Positions 1 to 6,366 of a DNA stretch of 9,018 nucleotides are shown here, piece after piece (the stretch's first letter is position 1; the number at the start of each line of letters is the position of its first letter). Source of the DNA: an uncultured Clostridia bacterium (GTDB lineage Bacteria > Bacillota > Clostridia > Christensenellales > UBA1242); NCBI GenBank assembly GCA_947623775.1, contig CANQHL010000048.1, positions 1 through 9,018 on the forward strand, given 5' to 3'. A program made the translations under genes and the position numbers. The notes under the pieces were generated by a model. That model was not told the origin of the DNA and made no database searches. It saw nothing but the letters and a program-made list of their open reading frames with translations.

Positions 1-8
1 CTCCTTTT
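1..8 (-). promoter_or_regulatory. Ribosome binding site of a gene starting beyond the left edge
   Basis: Read on the minus strand the first eight bases are AAAAGGAG, a good Shine-Dalgarno sequence. Promoters at 45-73 and 149-179 point towards it. The start codon would lie a few bases outside the window, so nothing can be said about the product. Confidence 0.6.
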
Positions 9-44
9 ATGAAATTACTAATTCCAAGATGTTTTATATAATAT

Positions 45-73
45 ATTATAGAATAGTATATTTGCTCCGTCAA
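45..73 (-). promoter_or_regulatory. Sigma-A promoter P1 for the gene beyond the left edge
   Basis: On the minus strand TTGACG (68-73) is separated by exactly 17 bases from a consensus TATAAT (45-50). This predicts transcription starting near position 38 and a leader of about 40 bases before the RBS at 1-8. Three GACAAAAT-like repeats sit directly upstream. Confidence 0.6.
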
Positions 74-76
74 CTT

Positions 77-105
77 ATTTTGTCGAATTTTGTCAGATTT
101 TAGTC
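77..105 (-). repeat. Three phased GACAAAAT-type repeats upstream of P1
   Basis: Minus-strand copies are GACTAAAAT (97-105), GACAAAAT (87-94) and GACAAAAT (77-84), so they recur every 10-11 bases, about one helical turn. They lie just upstream of the P1 -35 box, where activators or repressors with direct-repeat sites usually bind. Low-complexity A/T drift is the alternative explanation. Confidence 0.45.
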
Positions 106-148
106 AAATTTTTGAATTTTGCAATATTTATACTATATCTACATTAAT

Positions 149-179
149 ATTATACATAATCCCCCCCCCATTGTGTCAA
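149..179 (-). promoter_or_regulatory. Distal promoter P2 with a nine-G spacer tract
   Basis: The minus strand has a perfect TTGACA (174-179) and a perfect TATAAT (149-154), separated by 19 bases that include nine consecutive G (161-169). Nineteen is two over the optimum of 17. Because poly-G tracts readily gain or lose bases during replication, the spacing and hence promoter strength may vary between cells. It would drive the gene beyond the left edge through the P1 region. Confidence 0.5.
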
Positions 180-220
180 GCGTTTTACCAAAGATTTTGC
201 AAAAATTGAAAAAATTTTTA
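175..220. repeat. Diverged intergenic direct repeat, copy A
   Basis: It begins GTCAAGCGTTTTAC and aligns without gaps to the segment at 431-476, with 38 of 46 positions identical by eye. It covers the -35 box of promoter P2 and the A/T-rich stretch upstream of it. Confidence 0.55.
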
Positions 221-344
221 TAAAAATGAAAAAATACACCGATTTTTCTCAAAATCAAGCTTGACATGATGGGGCTATGGATTGTCTGAAATTATATAGA
301 AAAGATGATGAAATATGGATTTTAATTAGCACATAATTCGTTAA

Positions 345-382
345 ACGTCCAACATTTGGTTGGGCGTCTTAGACGCTTTTTT
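345..382 (+). terminator. Plus-strand terminator-like hairpin overlapping a second hairpin
   Basis: GCGTC-TTA-GACGC (364-376) is followed by six T (377-382), an intrinsic terminator shape for plus-strand transcription. The upstream segment 345-353 can instead pair with 359-367 (nine pairs including one G-U), using bases shared with the terminator stem, so the two hairpins exclude each other. No plus-strand gene lies upstream, so what it would terminate is unclear; a small non-coding transcript is possible. Confidence 0.4.
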
Positions 383-406
383 ATCCATTTCTTTTAAGTG
401 TAATGA

Positions 407-435
407 AAAATAACACGCAGGTTGCGACGCGTCAA
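407..435 (-). promoter_or_regulatory. Weak candidate promoter P3 next to repeat copy B
   Basis: Minus-strand TTGACG (430-435), a 17-base spacer and TATTTT (407-412). Its -35 box lies in repeat copy B just as the P2 -35 box lies in copy A, which suggests a duplicated promoter region. The -10 matches consensus at only four of six positions. Confidence 0.25.
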
Positions 436-476
436 GCGTTTTACTAAGAATTTTACAAAAATTTTAAAAAATATTA
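431..476. repeat. Diverged intergenic direct repeat, copy B
   Basis: Second copy of the segment at 175-220, sharing GTCAAGCGTTTTAC and most of the following A/T-rich bases. Further weak matches downstream (TACACC, and a GACGCTTT block at 372 versus 574) suggest that a larger module was duplicated. Confidence 0.55.
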
Positions 477-518
477 CTTTTTTATTAAAATATTATATTT
501 TTACACCTGTATGGCAAC

Positions 519-544
519 AAAAAAAGAGTGAATTTGCTTCACTC
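519..544 (-). terminator. Intrinsic terminator after the histidine-phosphatase gene
   Basis: On the minus strand GAGTGAA and TTCACTC form a perfect seven-base stem around a five-base loop (526-544), followed directly by seven T (519-525). It lies about 95 bases past the stop codon at 638 and closes the leftmost transcription unit. Confidence 0.8.
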
Positions 545-637
545 CTTTGTGCATTAGGTTGGACCATTAACGAGACGCTTTCTATTCACTTCGTTTAGAG
601 GTGTTGAAAAGGTGCGGAATTCATAAGGTTTGCCAAT

Positions 638-1120
638 CTATTCAAAATTGGTTTTTGAAATCTCAAACCCTATCGGAGAACATGTTGTCACCAAAGGAAA
701 AGGCATTTGCTCATTAGGTTGCAATTTATACGCCGCCGCAACAAACGCTGTTAAATTTACACCGCTTGTGACGCATAAAACAACATCGTTTTCATCATAT
801 TTATTAACGATTTCCTTTATTAAAGATATTGTCCTTTTTTGACAATCAGTCCAAGTTTCATTGTCAACACTTTTAAATTCATCAAGTCGAGCGTCAACAT
901 AAATTGGCACTTTTAATTTCTTATTAATAATTTGAGTAGTCCTTTTACATCTAAAAAATTGAGAGGTGTATATTGCCTTTATATCCATTTTATCTCTCAA
1001 TTTGACGAACGCATTTGACATGATTTCTGCATCTTTTTCCCCTTGCTCTGTCAAAGTATCTTCCTGTGATGGCTTACCGATAATTTTTCTTTCTGCATGG
1101 TGCACATAAAATATTTTCAT
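638..1120 (-). CDS. Histidine phosphatase superfamily protein, active-site variant
   Basis: This 160-residue protein has the layout of the phosphoglycerate-mutase-like histidine phosphatases. The N-terminal active-site motif, usually RHGE, reads HHAE at residues 7-10, so the phospho-accepting His (H8) is kept but the preceding Arg is His. YTSQFFRCKRTTQII (51-65) matches the usual S-P-x-x-R-A-x-Q-T element with R57, and LDEF (79-82) supplies the acidic residue. The second His expected in V-x-H-G is replaced: the segment reads VTSG (117-120). Phosphatase activity is therefore uncertain, and a small-molecule or regulatory role is possible. The start is supported by GGGAG six bases upstream (1127-1131) and a strong promoter at 1139-1166. 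There is no signal peptide, so it should be cytoplasmic. It is the last gene before the terminator at 519-544. Confidence 0.8.
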   Translation of the reverse strand: MKIFYVHHAERKIIGKPSQEDTLTEQGEKDAEIMSNAFVKLRDKMDIKAIYTSQFFRCKRTTQIINKKLKVPIYVDARLDEFKSVDNETWTDCQKRTISLIKEIVNKYDENDVVLCVTSGVNLTAFVAAAYKLQPNEQMPFPLVTTCSPIGFEISKTNFE

Positions 1121-1138
1121 TTGAAACTCCCATGAAAA

Positions 1139-1166
1139 AGTATATCACAAATAACAATATTGTCAA
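1139..1166 (-). promoter_or_regulatory. Strong promoter of the histidine-phosphatase gene
   Basis: Minus-strand TTGACA (1161-1166), a 16-base spacer and TATACT (1139-1144) with an extended TGA before the -10. The predicted start near 1132 leaves a leader of only about 12 bases, which begins at the GGGAG ribosome binding site. Confidence 0.65.
1154..1163. promoter_or_regulatory. Perfect 10-base palindrome inside the promoter, candidate operator
   Basis: ACAATATTGT is self-complementary and overlaps the -35 box and spacer of the promoter at 1139-1166, where a bound repressor would block RNA polymerase. A 10-base A/T palindrome can arise by chance. Confidence 0.25.
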
Positions 1167-1205
1167 AACAAGTTATACACAAAAAATCATTGTTTGGCGT
1201 TACAT

Positions 1206-1565
1206 CTATAAATCATATAAATTGTCACATCTATCCAGCACTTCACCAAGTTTGTCAGTCCAGTCTTTAAAATCTTTACATGTCTTTACAAACTCTTGCT
1301 TAAATTCGTCTGTTTGAATATGTTTGTATAATGCCACAAGTGTCCTTTTATCCAAATCTTTGCCCATAAAGCCTTTCAATGATTTAAAATACCCGAAAGC
1401 CAAATATTCCTTTATATCGTCCCACAAGTTATATCTTTCCTTTGTAATTAAGTCGTATACCACCATTCCTTTTTCTTTAGTTGTAAAAAGTGCGCTTCCG
1501 TCACACAATGTCAATCTATTTTGACCTTTCACTCTTGCAATAATAATATCATCACTGATTTTCAT
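1206..1565 (-). CDS. Hypothetical protein, 119 residues
   Basis: I do not recognise this protein. It begins MKISDDIIIARVKGQ and appears to have a short strand-rich N-terminal part with a TLCDGSALFTTKEKG segment, followed by a helical, charged C-terminal half (KTCKDFKDWTDKLGEVLDRCDNLYDL). There is no signal peptide or membrane segment. The longest reading starts at 1574, but AAGGAGG (1575-1581) directly abuts that ATG, which is too close. The second ATG at 1563-1565 lies nine bases from the RBS and is preferred. A promoter at 1588-1616 precedes it. It sits between the LysR gene and the histidine-phosphatase gene on the same strand, and the next gene has its own promoter. Its function is unknown. 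Confidence 0.7.
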   Translation of the reverse strand: MKISDDIIIARVKGQNRLTLCDGSALFTTKEKGMVVYDLITKERYNLWDDIKEYLAFGYFKSLKGFMGKDLDKRTLVALYKHIQTDEFKQEFVKTCKDFKDWTDKLGEVLDRCDNLYDL

Positions 1566-1587
1566 TTTTTTCATCCTCCTTGATTAT

Positions 1588-1616
1588 ATTATACATCAAT
1601 CAAAACCATAAGTAAA
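1588..1616 (-). promoter_or_regulatory. Promoter of the 119-residue gene
   Basis: Minus-strand TTTACT (1611-1616), a 17-base spacer and consensus TATAAT (1588-1593). The predicted start near 1581 is the first base of AAGGAGG, giving a leader of roughly 16 bases to the ATG at 1565. This agrees with choosing the second ATG. Confidence 0.55.
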
Positions 1617-1633
1617 ATATCAAAAAATTATAG

Positions 1634-1658
1634 TTATCATAAGTGTGAATTATGATAA
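1634..1658. repeat. Perfect inverted repeat between the LysR gene and its downstream neighbour
   Basis: TTATCATAA (1634-1642) and TTATGATAA (1650-1658) are exact inverted copies around seven bases. They begin right after the LysR stop. On the minus strand six T follow a few bases later (1622-1627), so it could act as a weak A/T-rich terminator. Its symmetry and position upstream of the promoter at 1588-1616 also fit an operator. Confidence 0.5.
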
Positions 1659-1664
1659 ACGTGA

Positions 1665-2501
1665 TTATTCTTCCAAAAATTTCATAAAAACTTCAGTTGC
1701 CGAGGTTAAAGTTGCTGGATTGTAGTAATAACCGAAAGTTATTGCAGGCAACTTATAATCTTTGAAAATAACTTCCACTTCTCCATTTTTGATGAGGTTG
1801 GAAACAAGAAATTCCGGCACAAGTGCAACTCCAACTCCCTGTTTTACAAGTTCAATTTCCATTCGATAGCCAGAAACAATGGTTGCGGGATAATTTTGAG
1901 ACTTGTACTGTTTTTCAAATTCTTCAAACAAATTGTAAGTAAATGAGCCTTGTGGTGTTTTTATAAATCTTTTAACTTCTGCACCCTTTTTCTTTATAAA
2001 AACATAATTATGATTTATTATTTGACAAAAAGAAAATTCACTAAATTGTTCTGTCTGTTGGGTTATAATCAAATCCACCTTACCCTGTCTTAGCATCTGG
2101 AATAAATTGGTTTGAATATCTTCAATTTGTATAATTTGAACATTTGGGAAACTGTCCAAAAAATTTTTTATTGGCAATGTTAACATCTCTCTTGCCAAAT
2201 TTGACCCAGAACCAACAACAACGCTTCCACGCAACAATTCATTTTCATCGCGTGAAATTTTATTGATTGTTTCCAGAGAAAGCATAGCCGTCTCAACTCT
2301 TTGAAAAACCTCTTGACCAAACCTTGTCAATTCTACGCCTTTTTTATTTCTTATAAAAAGAGTCGCGGACAATTCATCTTCCAATTTTTTTATGGTTTGA
2401 GAAACTGCGGGTTGAGAAATAAAAAGTCTTTCACTTGCTTTTGTGATATTTTTGCTTTTTGCAACCTCATAGAAAATTCTATATTTATCTAGCGTATCCA
2501 T
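1665..2501 (-). CDS. LysR family transcriptional regulator
   Basis: This 278-residue protein has a clear LysR-type layout. Residues 1-60 form the winged helix-turn-helix: KNITKASERLFISQPAVSQ (18-36) is the classic AA..L..SQPAVS recognition region, followed by IKKLEDELSATLFIR. A linker helix (about 60-90) leads to the periplasmic-binding-protein-like effector domain (SVVVGSGSNLAREML onwards, with QMLRQGKVDLIITQ near 134-147 and VKQGVGVALVPEFLV near 220-234). The length is a little short for the family. GGAG five bases upstream of the ATG supports the start. It lies 79 bases downstream of the S41 gene. LysR proteins often control themselves and a neighbour, so the S41 gene and the small gene after it are candidate targets; the effector cannot be read from sequence. 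Confidence 0.93.
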   Translation of the reverse strand: MDTLDKYRIFYEVAKSKNITKASERLFISQPAVSQTIKKLEDELSATLFIRNKKGVELTRFGQEVFQRVETAMLSLETINKISRDENELLRGSVVVGSGSNLAREMLTLPIKNFLDSFPNVQIIQIEDIQTNLFQMLRQGKVDLIITQQTEQFSEFSFCQIINHNYVFIKKKGAEVKRFIKTPQGSFTYNLFEEFEKQYKSQNYPATIVSGYRMEIELVKQGVGVALVPEFLVSNLIKNGEVEVIFKDYKLPAITFGYYYNPATLTSATEVFMKFLEE

Positions 2502-2519
2502 AATTGCTCCTTTAAAAAA

Positions 2520-2537
2520 TTTTTGACTAGTCGAAAA
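2520..2537. promoter_or_regulatory. Imperfect 18-base palindrome in front of the LysR gene
   Basis: GACTAGTC (2525-2532) is a perfect palindrome flanked by TTTT and AAAA with one mismatched pair between. It contains T-N11-A arrangements of the kind bound by LysR proteins and sits about 20 bases upstream of the LysR start, so it may be an autoregulatory site. This is inferred from symmetry and position only. Confidence 0.35.
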
Positions 2538-2580
2538 GATTTTTCACTTATGTATTTAATTCATTATAATAAACGGGATT

Positions 2581-3630
2581 TTATTTTAATAAAAATTCAT
2601 ACGCTGCTTGTAGTTGCGGATTTTGTTTGTTCTCAATATCATCAATTGTTATTGGAACTCTTATATCCGGCTGTATTGCCCCAGTGTAGCCAAATATATC
2701 ACTGAAATCAAACAATCTTATTGACGCTGTAAATTGTTTTCCATCAACCTCAAGCGGTTTCATATAGCCATAGTGCTTAGCCGTTCCACCCGTTGGCATG
2801 CCAATAAGAGTGGTATCAAAATCTTTTTTAAATCTCGCAACTGCAAATATGCCAGATGAAGCAACACCCTCATCAATTAAAATAACACCTTTAATTTTTG
2901 ACTCTTTAACCATCTCCTGAAAAGGATTTAAAACTTCGGAATTTCCGCCACCATTGTTTCTAATATCCAAAATATATTGTTTTATCTCTCCTTGTAAAAA
3001 GTGTTGCTTTATTTGCTCAACCACTTCAATGAAAGGCATCTTTTGATCATTGACGCATTGTCTATAACGCAAATACAATATTCCATCTGAAATTTTATAT
3101 TCGTAAGGCTTTTTTCTTGATTGATTTGCAAATTTGTTTTCAGCCAGTGAAAGTTCTAGTTTTTCTCCGCCATCAACTTCTATTTCTACACTATCTGTGT
3201 TGAGTATTTTTAGCATTTTTAGAATATATCCATTATTTATTAAATTGTTTGTTTGATGGGCCAACCATTCCCGAGTTTCAAAGCAAGCAATTTCTTCTAT
3301 TAAAGATGCGACCTTTTCAGTCGTAAAGTCTCCAAATTTTTCTATCTTTTTATATTTATTATCATTTGTCAAAAGATAAAAATTGCCATTTTGGTAAAAA
3401 ATCGACTTATCAAGTTGTTGATACGGAACACGATATATGGTGTGCGATTCCTTGAATAGTGCAAAAAATTTTAACATCTCATAATCAAACTCTAAATCTG
3501 ATAATTTATCTATATCTTTGATAGACGCTATGTGTTCTTCAACTTGTTGCTTAGAAATATCATGATACAAATTTATATGATTTTTTTCAAGCAAACAAAC
3601 AATTTCTTTCAATCTTGCTGAATTTTTCAT
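2581..3630 (-). CDS. S41 family (C-terminal/tail-specific protease-like) peptidase
   Basis: This 349-residue protein resembles the short S41 peptidases of Bacillota. The N-terminal helical part ends in MLKFFALFKESHTIYRV (52-68), matching the family's helical region with its D/G-x-H-T element. The catalytic domain has YLRYRQC (186-192), the core strand and glycine turn QYILDIRNNGGGNS (218-231), the nucleophile region GVASSG (255-260, probably S259), PTGGTAKHYG (279-288) and the closing QPDIRV (320-325). No PDZ domain is evident. There is no signal peptide or membrane segment, so it is predicted to be cytoplasmic, unlike CtpA/CtpB. The assignment of its base is not certain from sequence. GGAG five bases upstream and the promoter at 3646-3674 support the start. 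The LysR gene follows after 79 bases with no terminator between. Confidence 0.82.
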   Translation of the reverse strand: MKNSARLKEIVCLLEKNHINLYHDISKQQVEEHIASIKDIDKLSDLEFDYEMLKFFALFKESHTIYRVPYQQLDKSIFYQNGNFYLLTNDNKYKKIEKFGDFTTEKVASLIEEIACFETREWLAHQTNNLINNGYILKMLKILNTDSVEIEVDGGEKLELSLAENKFANQSRKKPYEYKISDGILYLRYRQCVNDQKMPFIEVVEQIKQHFLQGEIKQYILDIRNNGGGNSEVLNPFQEMVKESKIKGVILIDEGVASSGIFAVARFKKDFDTTLIGMPTGGTAKHYGYMKPLEVDGKQFTASIRLFDFSDIFGYTGAIQPDIRVPITIDDIENKQNPQLQAAYEFLLK

Positions 3631-3645
3631 CGCTGCTCCTACAAA

Positions 3646-3674
3646 ATTATAACATAAGATGATTTCAAAAACAA
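3646..3674 (-). promoter_or_regulatory. Promoter of the S41 peptidase gene
   Basis: Minus-strand TTGTTT (3669-3674), a 17-base spacer and consensus TATAAT (3646-3651) with an extended TGT before the -10. It lies directly upstream of the RBS, after the terminator of the previous gene. Confidence 0.6.
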
Positions 3675-3741
3675 TGTTTGTAAAAAATGTTTTTTCAAAA
3701 CCCGCTAATTTTTGAATAAAATATAAGCGTAAATGGCATAT

Positions 3742-3766
3742 AAAAACGCACCAAATTGGTGCGTTT
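3742..3766 (-). terminator. Intrinsic terminator after the transglutaminase-like gene
   Basis: AAACGCACCAA (3744-3754) and TTGGTGCGTTT (3756-3766) are perfect inverted copies. On the minus strand the stem runs into five T (3742-3746). It lies 44 bases past the stop at 3810 and separates that unit from the S41 gene. A T-rich stretch on the other side (3773-3778) could make it partly bidirectional. The stem sequence closely resembles that at 7057-7087. Confidence 0.8.
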
Positions 3767-3809
3767 AAAGAGTTTTTTCGTTGAAATTTAAGATTAATAT
3801 TTGCTGAAT

Positions 3810-4355
3810 TTAAAATAAAACTCTATTTGATGTTATGCAATGCTCAACAAATTCAAATGTGTTTACTCTCTTTCTTAATTTTGAAAATTCATATATTCTT
3901 ACTTGTAAAATGTCTTTTTGATAAAACTTTGCAAATTTTTCAATAATATCCCTTAAAGCATCGTCAATCGAATTGTATTCATGAATGCCTCGATGAAATT
4001 GCCAAGCATATTCAAACCAAAACCACCTGTTGTTTTCACTATATAATGCAAAAGTATGTGTTGGTCCGCCGTCTTTTCTGTTTAAAAAACTTTCTATGAA
4101 AAAACATTTATGCGGAATGTCGGCAAATTCAAAAAATTCACGCTCACATTCACAAAAATCCCAACAAACACCATATTTTTTGTTTAAAAAATCTTCTTTC
4201 AAACGCAATTTATAAAATTTATCCATATTTCTCTGAAAATCTGGTTCATTCTCTGTAAAAATTTTATTTCTATATACAAAGCCATATTTCATATTTGTTT
4301 TAAAATATTTCATCAAATCTTGCGGCGTCTTTATATCATATTTTTTAAAATCCAT
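3810..4355 (-). CDS. Transglutaminase-like superfamily protein
   Basis: This 181-residue protein carries the papain-fold catalytic triad of transglutaminase-like proteins: C64 in YGVCWDFCECEREFF (61-75), H100 in PTHTFALY (98-105) and an acidic residue, probably E115, in WFWFEYAW (111-118). The N-terminal TPQDLMKYFKTNMKYGFVYRN and the HRGIHEYNS segment after the triad match a small stand-alone group of Bacillota proteins known only as transglutaminase-like. Members could be a protease, amidase or cross-linking enzyme; the substrate is unknown. It has no signal peptide, so action in the cytoplasm is likely. GAGG seven bases upstream and an extended -10 promoter at 4373-4400 support the start. 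It follows the repeat-protein cassette by 60 bases and ends at the terminator at 3742-3766. Confidence 0.78.
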   Translation of the reverse strand: MDFKKYDIKTPQDLMKYFKTNMKYGFVYRNKIFTENEPDFQRNMDKFYKLRLKEDFLNKKYGVCWDFCECEREFFEFADIPHKCFFIESFLNRKDGGPTHTFALYSENNRWFWFEYAWQFHRGIHEYNSIDDALRDIIEKFAKFYQKDILQVRIYEFSKLRKRVNTFEFVEHCITSNRVLF

Positions 4356-4372
4356 TTTCTTTCCTCTGTTTC

Positions 4373-4400
4373 ATTTTATCATATTTTGTAACAAATTCAA
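4373..4400 (-). promoter_or_regulatory. Promoter of the transglutaminase-like gene
   Basis: Minus-strand TTGAAT (4395-4400), a 16-base spacer and TAAAAT (4373-4378) preceded by TGA, an extended -10. It lies in the 60-base gap after the 97-residue ORF, so this gene can be expressed apart from the repeat cassette. Confidence 0.5.
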
Positions 4401-4415
4401 AAACATTTTTATTAG

Positions 4416-4709
4416 TTAGTCACATAATAAAACACCATGAGCAAACTCTTGGCATTTGCAAACTATATCTTGAAGGTTATTGATTTTCCTTTTAAAATTA
4501 TCAAACTCATCTCCGCCAATTTGTTCTTCCCTCTCCTTAATGGCTTCCACAATTTCTTGATTACTTCCCCCATAATTTATAAATTGTGAAAATAGTGTAC
4601 TATACTCATTATGGGCGCAATCTAAAAATTGCTCTTGAGTTTGGTCGTCCGTTTTGTGTAAAATTTTCACCGGAGTATCCATTTTTGCCGGGTTATATGT
4701 TGTACGCAT
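4416..4709 (-). CDS. Fifth, half-length repeat unit in a shifted frame (hypothetical, 97 residues)
   Basis: The protein resembles the first half of the repeat unit found four times in the 596-residue protein just upstream. TTYNPAKMDTPVKILHKTDDQTQEQF aligns with DKTYDEILGNHDLSTNIIKRASDQTEEQF of repeat 2, and DEFDNFKRKIN..CKCQEFAHGVLLCD aligns with DDFTHFNIYFD..IEIAKQTGLGICPN. The PN..FFR.LYR half is absent. The ORF overlaps the 596-residue ORF by 17 bases, and no RBS precedes its ATG. Either it is made by translational coupling, or a one-base indel near 4700 split it from a longer protein, in which case it is a decayed C-terminus. No known domain, signal peptide or membrane segment is seen. 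Confidence 0.55.
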   Translation of the reverse strand: MRTTYNPAKMDTPVKILHKTDDQTQEQFLDCAHNEYSTLFSQFINYGGSNQEIVEAIKEREEQIGGDEFDNFKRKINNLQDIVCKCQEFAHGVLLCD

Positions 4710-6366
4710 AATCTATCTGATAGGATAATTGATAAAGTGCATTCTTTAGATTGTCAATAATTTCATCAAATAGTTCGTCTGATTTATCTTCATCATAAAA
4801 CTCTCTGTACAACACTCTAAAAAAGCCCGGATTTGGACAAGGCAGTGTATCTTGTTGATTTATCATTGTATTTATTTTTGTTACCTTTTCATTAAGGCAT
4901 GTATCTACGCATATTTCTAATTGATTTTTAAAGTCCTCCCCCTTAATGTCTGCATATTTCAACAATTCCTTAAACATATCAAAGTAAGCCCCATTGTTAC
5001 AGAAAAATTCAATTGTTACATCATTATACATAGTAGTAGCATTAAATTGAAACGCGCCTTGTGACTCATAATCACTTCTTTTGATATTGATCACAGGTGA
5101 ATCGTAATCATCTTCATCTTCAAACAAGCGGTCGTAATCCCTATCCGTTTTTTTAATCAAAGTGTTGATAGCAAGTAGAAATTCGTCAGTAATTTTTTGT
5201 TTAACACGTGCCGATTTGTTCGAATTGGCGTATCTTCTATATAGCGTTCTGTAAAATGGAATATTAGGTCTTGGTGCTTGATTTGTCTTGTTAATTATTC
5301 TCTTAATTTTGTTCTCTCTTAAGGCATACACCGCTTTAATTCTTGTTATAAAATCTCGTTTCTGGCGTGTGCCGCAACTAATCATATAATCCCGCATTGA
5401 TTTTGTCATATCGTAATACGGCCCATATTCACACAAAAATTTTGCCCAAAACTCATTATAGTCCACATTTATATGGTATACAAAGTCTTGATGTGATGTA
5501 TCAATTGGCCTTTTGTAATACATAACACTCAACTTATCATCTGGTGCAAATGTTTCATCATATGTTTTATCTACTTTGCAAGTCAGTCTATTTAGCATTT
5601 TTGTGAAGTCCTTAATTAATTTTTCATGATTTTTTGACAATTTATTCGATTTAAAATACTTGTGATATATCGCTCTAAAAGCCGTTAAATTAGGACATAT
5701 TCCTAAACCTGTCTGTTTTGCTATTTCTATTGCAAGTTCTTTATCTATATTACAAACATCAAAGTATATATTAAAATGAGTGAAATCATCATTATTATCT
5801 TTTACCAGTGCAATTATAGCATCATACATAGGACGATATATGCTTGCAACACTTAAAATCTCGTACCTAAGATATTCATACTCATTTGCCACAATGTTCA
5901 CAAATTGTTCTTCTGTTTGGTCGCTGGCTCTTTTTATTATATTCGTACTCAAATCATGATTTCCAAGTATTTCGTCGTATGTTTTATCAATTGCAAACAC
6001 AATGGTGTCTAGAGTAGACAAAAATTTATCCGTTATTTGCTCCATTACAATAGATGATTTATCGGAAGCTTCATATTCTCTGTACAGGTCCCTAAAATAT
6101 CTACTTTCTACAATTGGCGCAACATCACCATGTCTAGCCAGCTCAATAATTTGATTTATTTTGAACTTAGAAAATATAAAAATTTTTTGTCTAAAATAAT
6201 ATTCGTCCTTTTCCCCTTTTTTTGTTACATAATTTAGTATTGCTTCGCACAAAGAGTAATACGCTCCCCCTTTTAAAATAAATTCTTCCAAAAACTCGTT
6301 ATATTCCATACACACATCATCTTTGAATTTTTCTTGCGAATCCCCATATAATTTCCTAATATATTT
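4425..6366 (-). repeat. Tandem diverged repeats of about 135 codons
   Basis: Four full units lie at about 5971-6366, 5554-5949, 5128-5532 and 4696-5100, plus a half unit at 4425-4673 in a different frame. They are recognised at protein level: each has an S/D-Q-x-x-F element near the start, an FR.LYR.Y...DKS-like block (residues 130, 269, 411 and 555 of the 596-residue protein) and an end resembling IDKTYDE (165-171, 304-310, 446-452, 590-596). DNA identity is low, so the duplications are old. Confidence 0.75.

Larger units (their letters stand above)
1..637. other. Gene-free intergenic region rich in regulatory signals
   Basis: No open frame here has a convincing RBS and length. A 14-codon plus-strand ORF from 404 has no RBS and was discarded. 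The stretch contains a terminator for the gene on its right (519-544), two or three minus-strand promoters for the gene beyond the left edge, a plus-strand terminator-like hairpin pair (345-382), a diverged direct repeat (175-220 and 431-476) and phased repeats at 77-105. It is mostly A/T, with a run of nine C at 161-169. Confidence 0.7.

Noticed and set aside
261..297. Plus-strand TTGACA followed by TTATAT as a promoter for the hairpin at 345-382
   Set aside because: The spacing is 25 bases, far from the 16-18 needed, and no better -10 box is present.
404..448. Short plus-strand ORF of 14 codons in the left intergenic region
   Set aside because: No RBS, no promoter at a sensible distance, and it overlaps the diverged repeat copy B.
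1..637. CRISPR array or phage attachment site in the repeat-rich left region
   Set aside because: The repeats are only two or three diverged copies without regular unique spacers, and no integrase, cas gene or tRNA end is present.
630..842. Plus-strand open frame of 70 codons
   Set aside because: It lies antisense within the histidine-phosphatase gene, has no RBS, and its translation resembles no protein.
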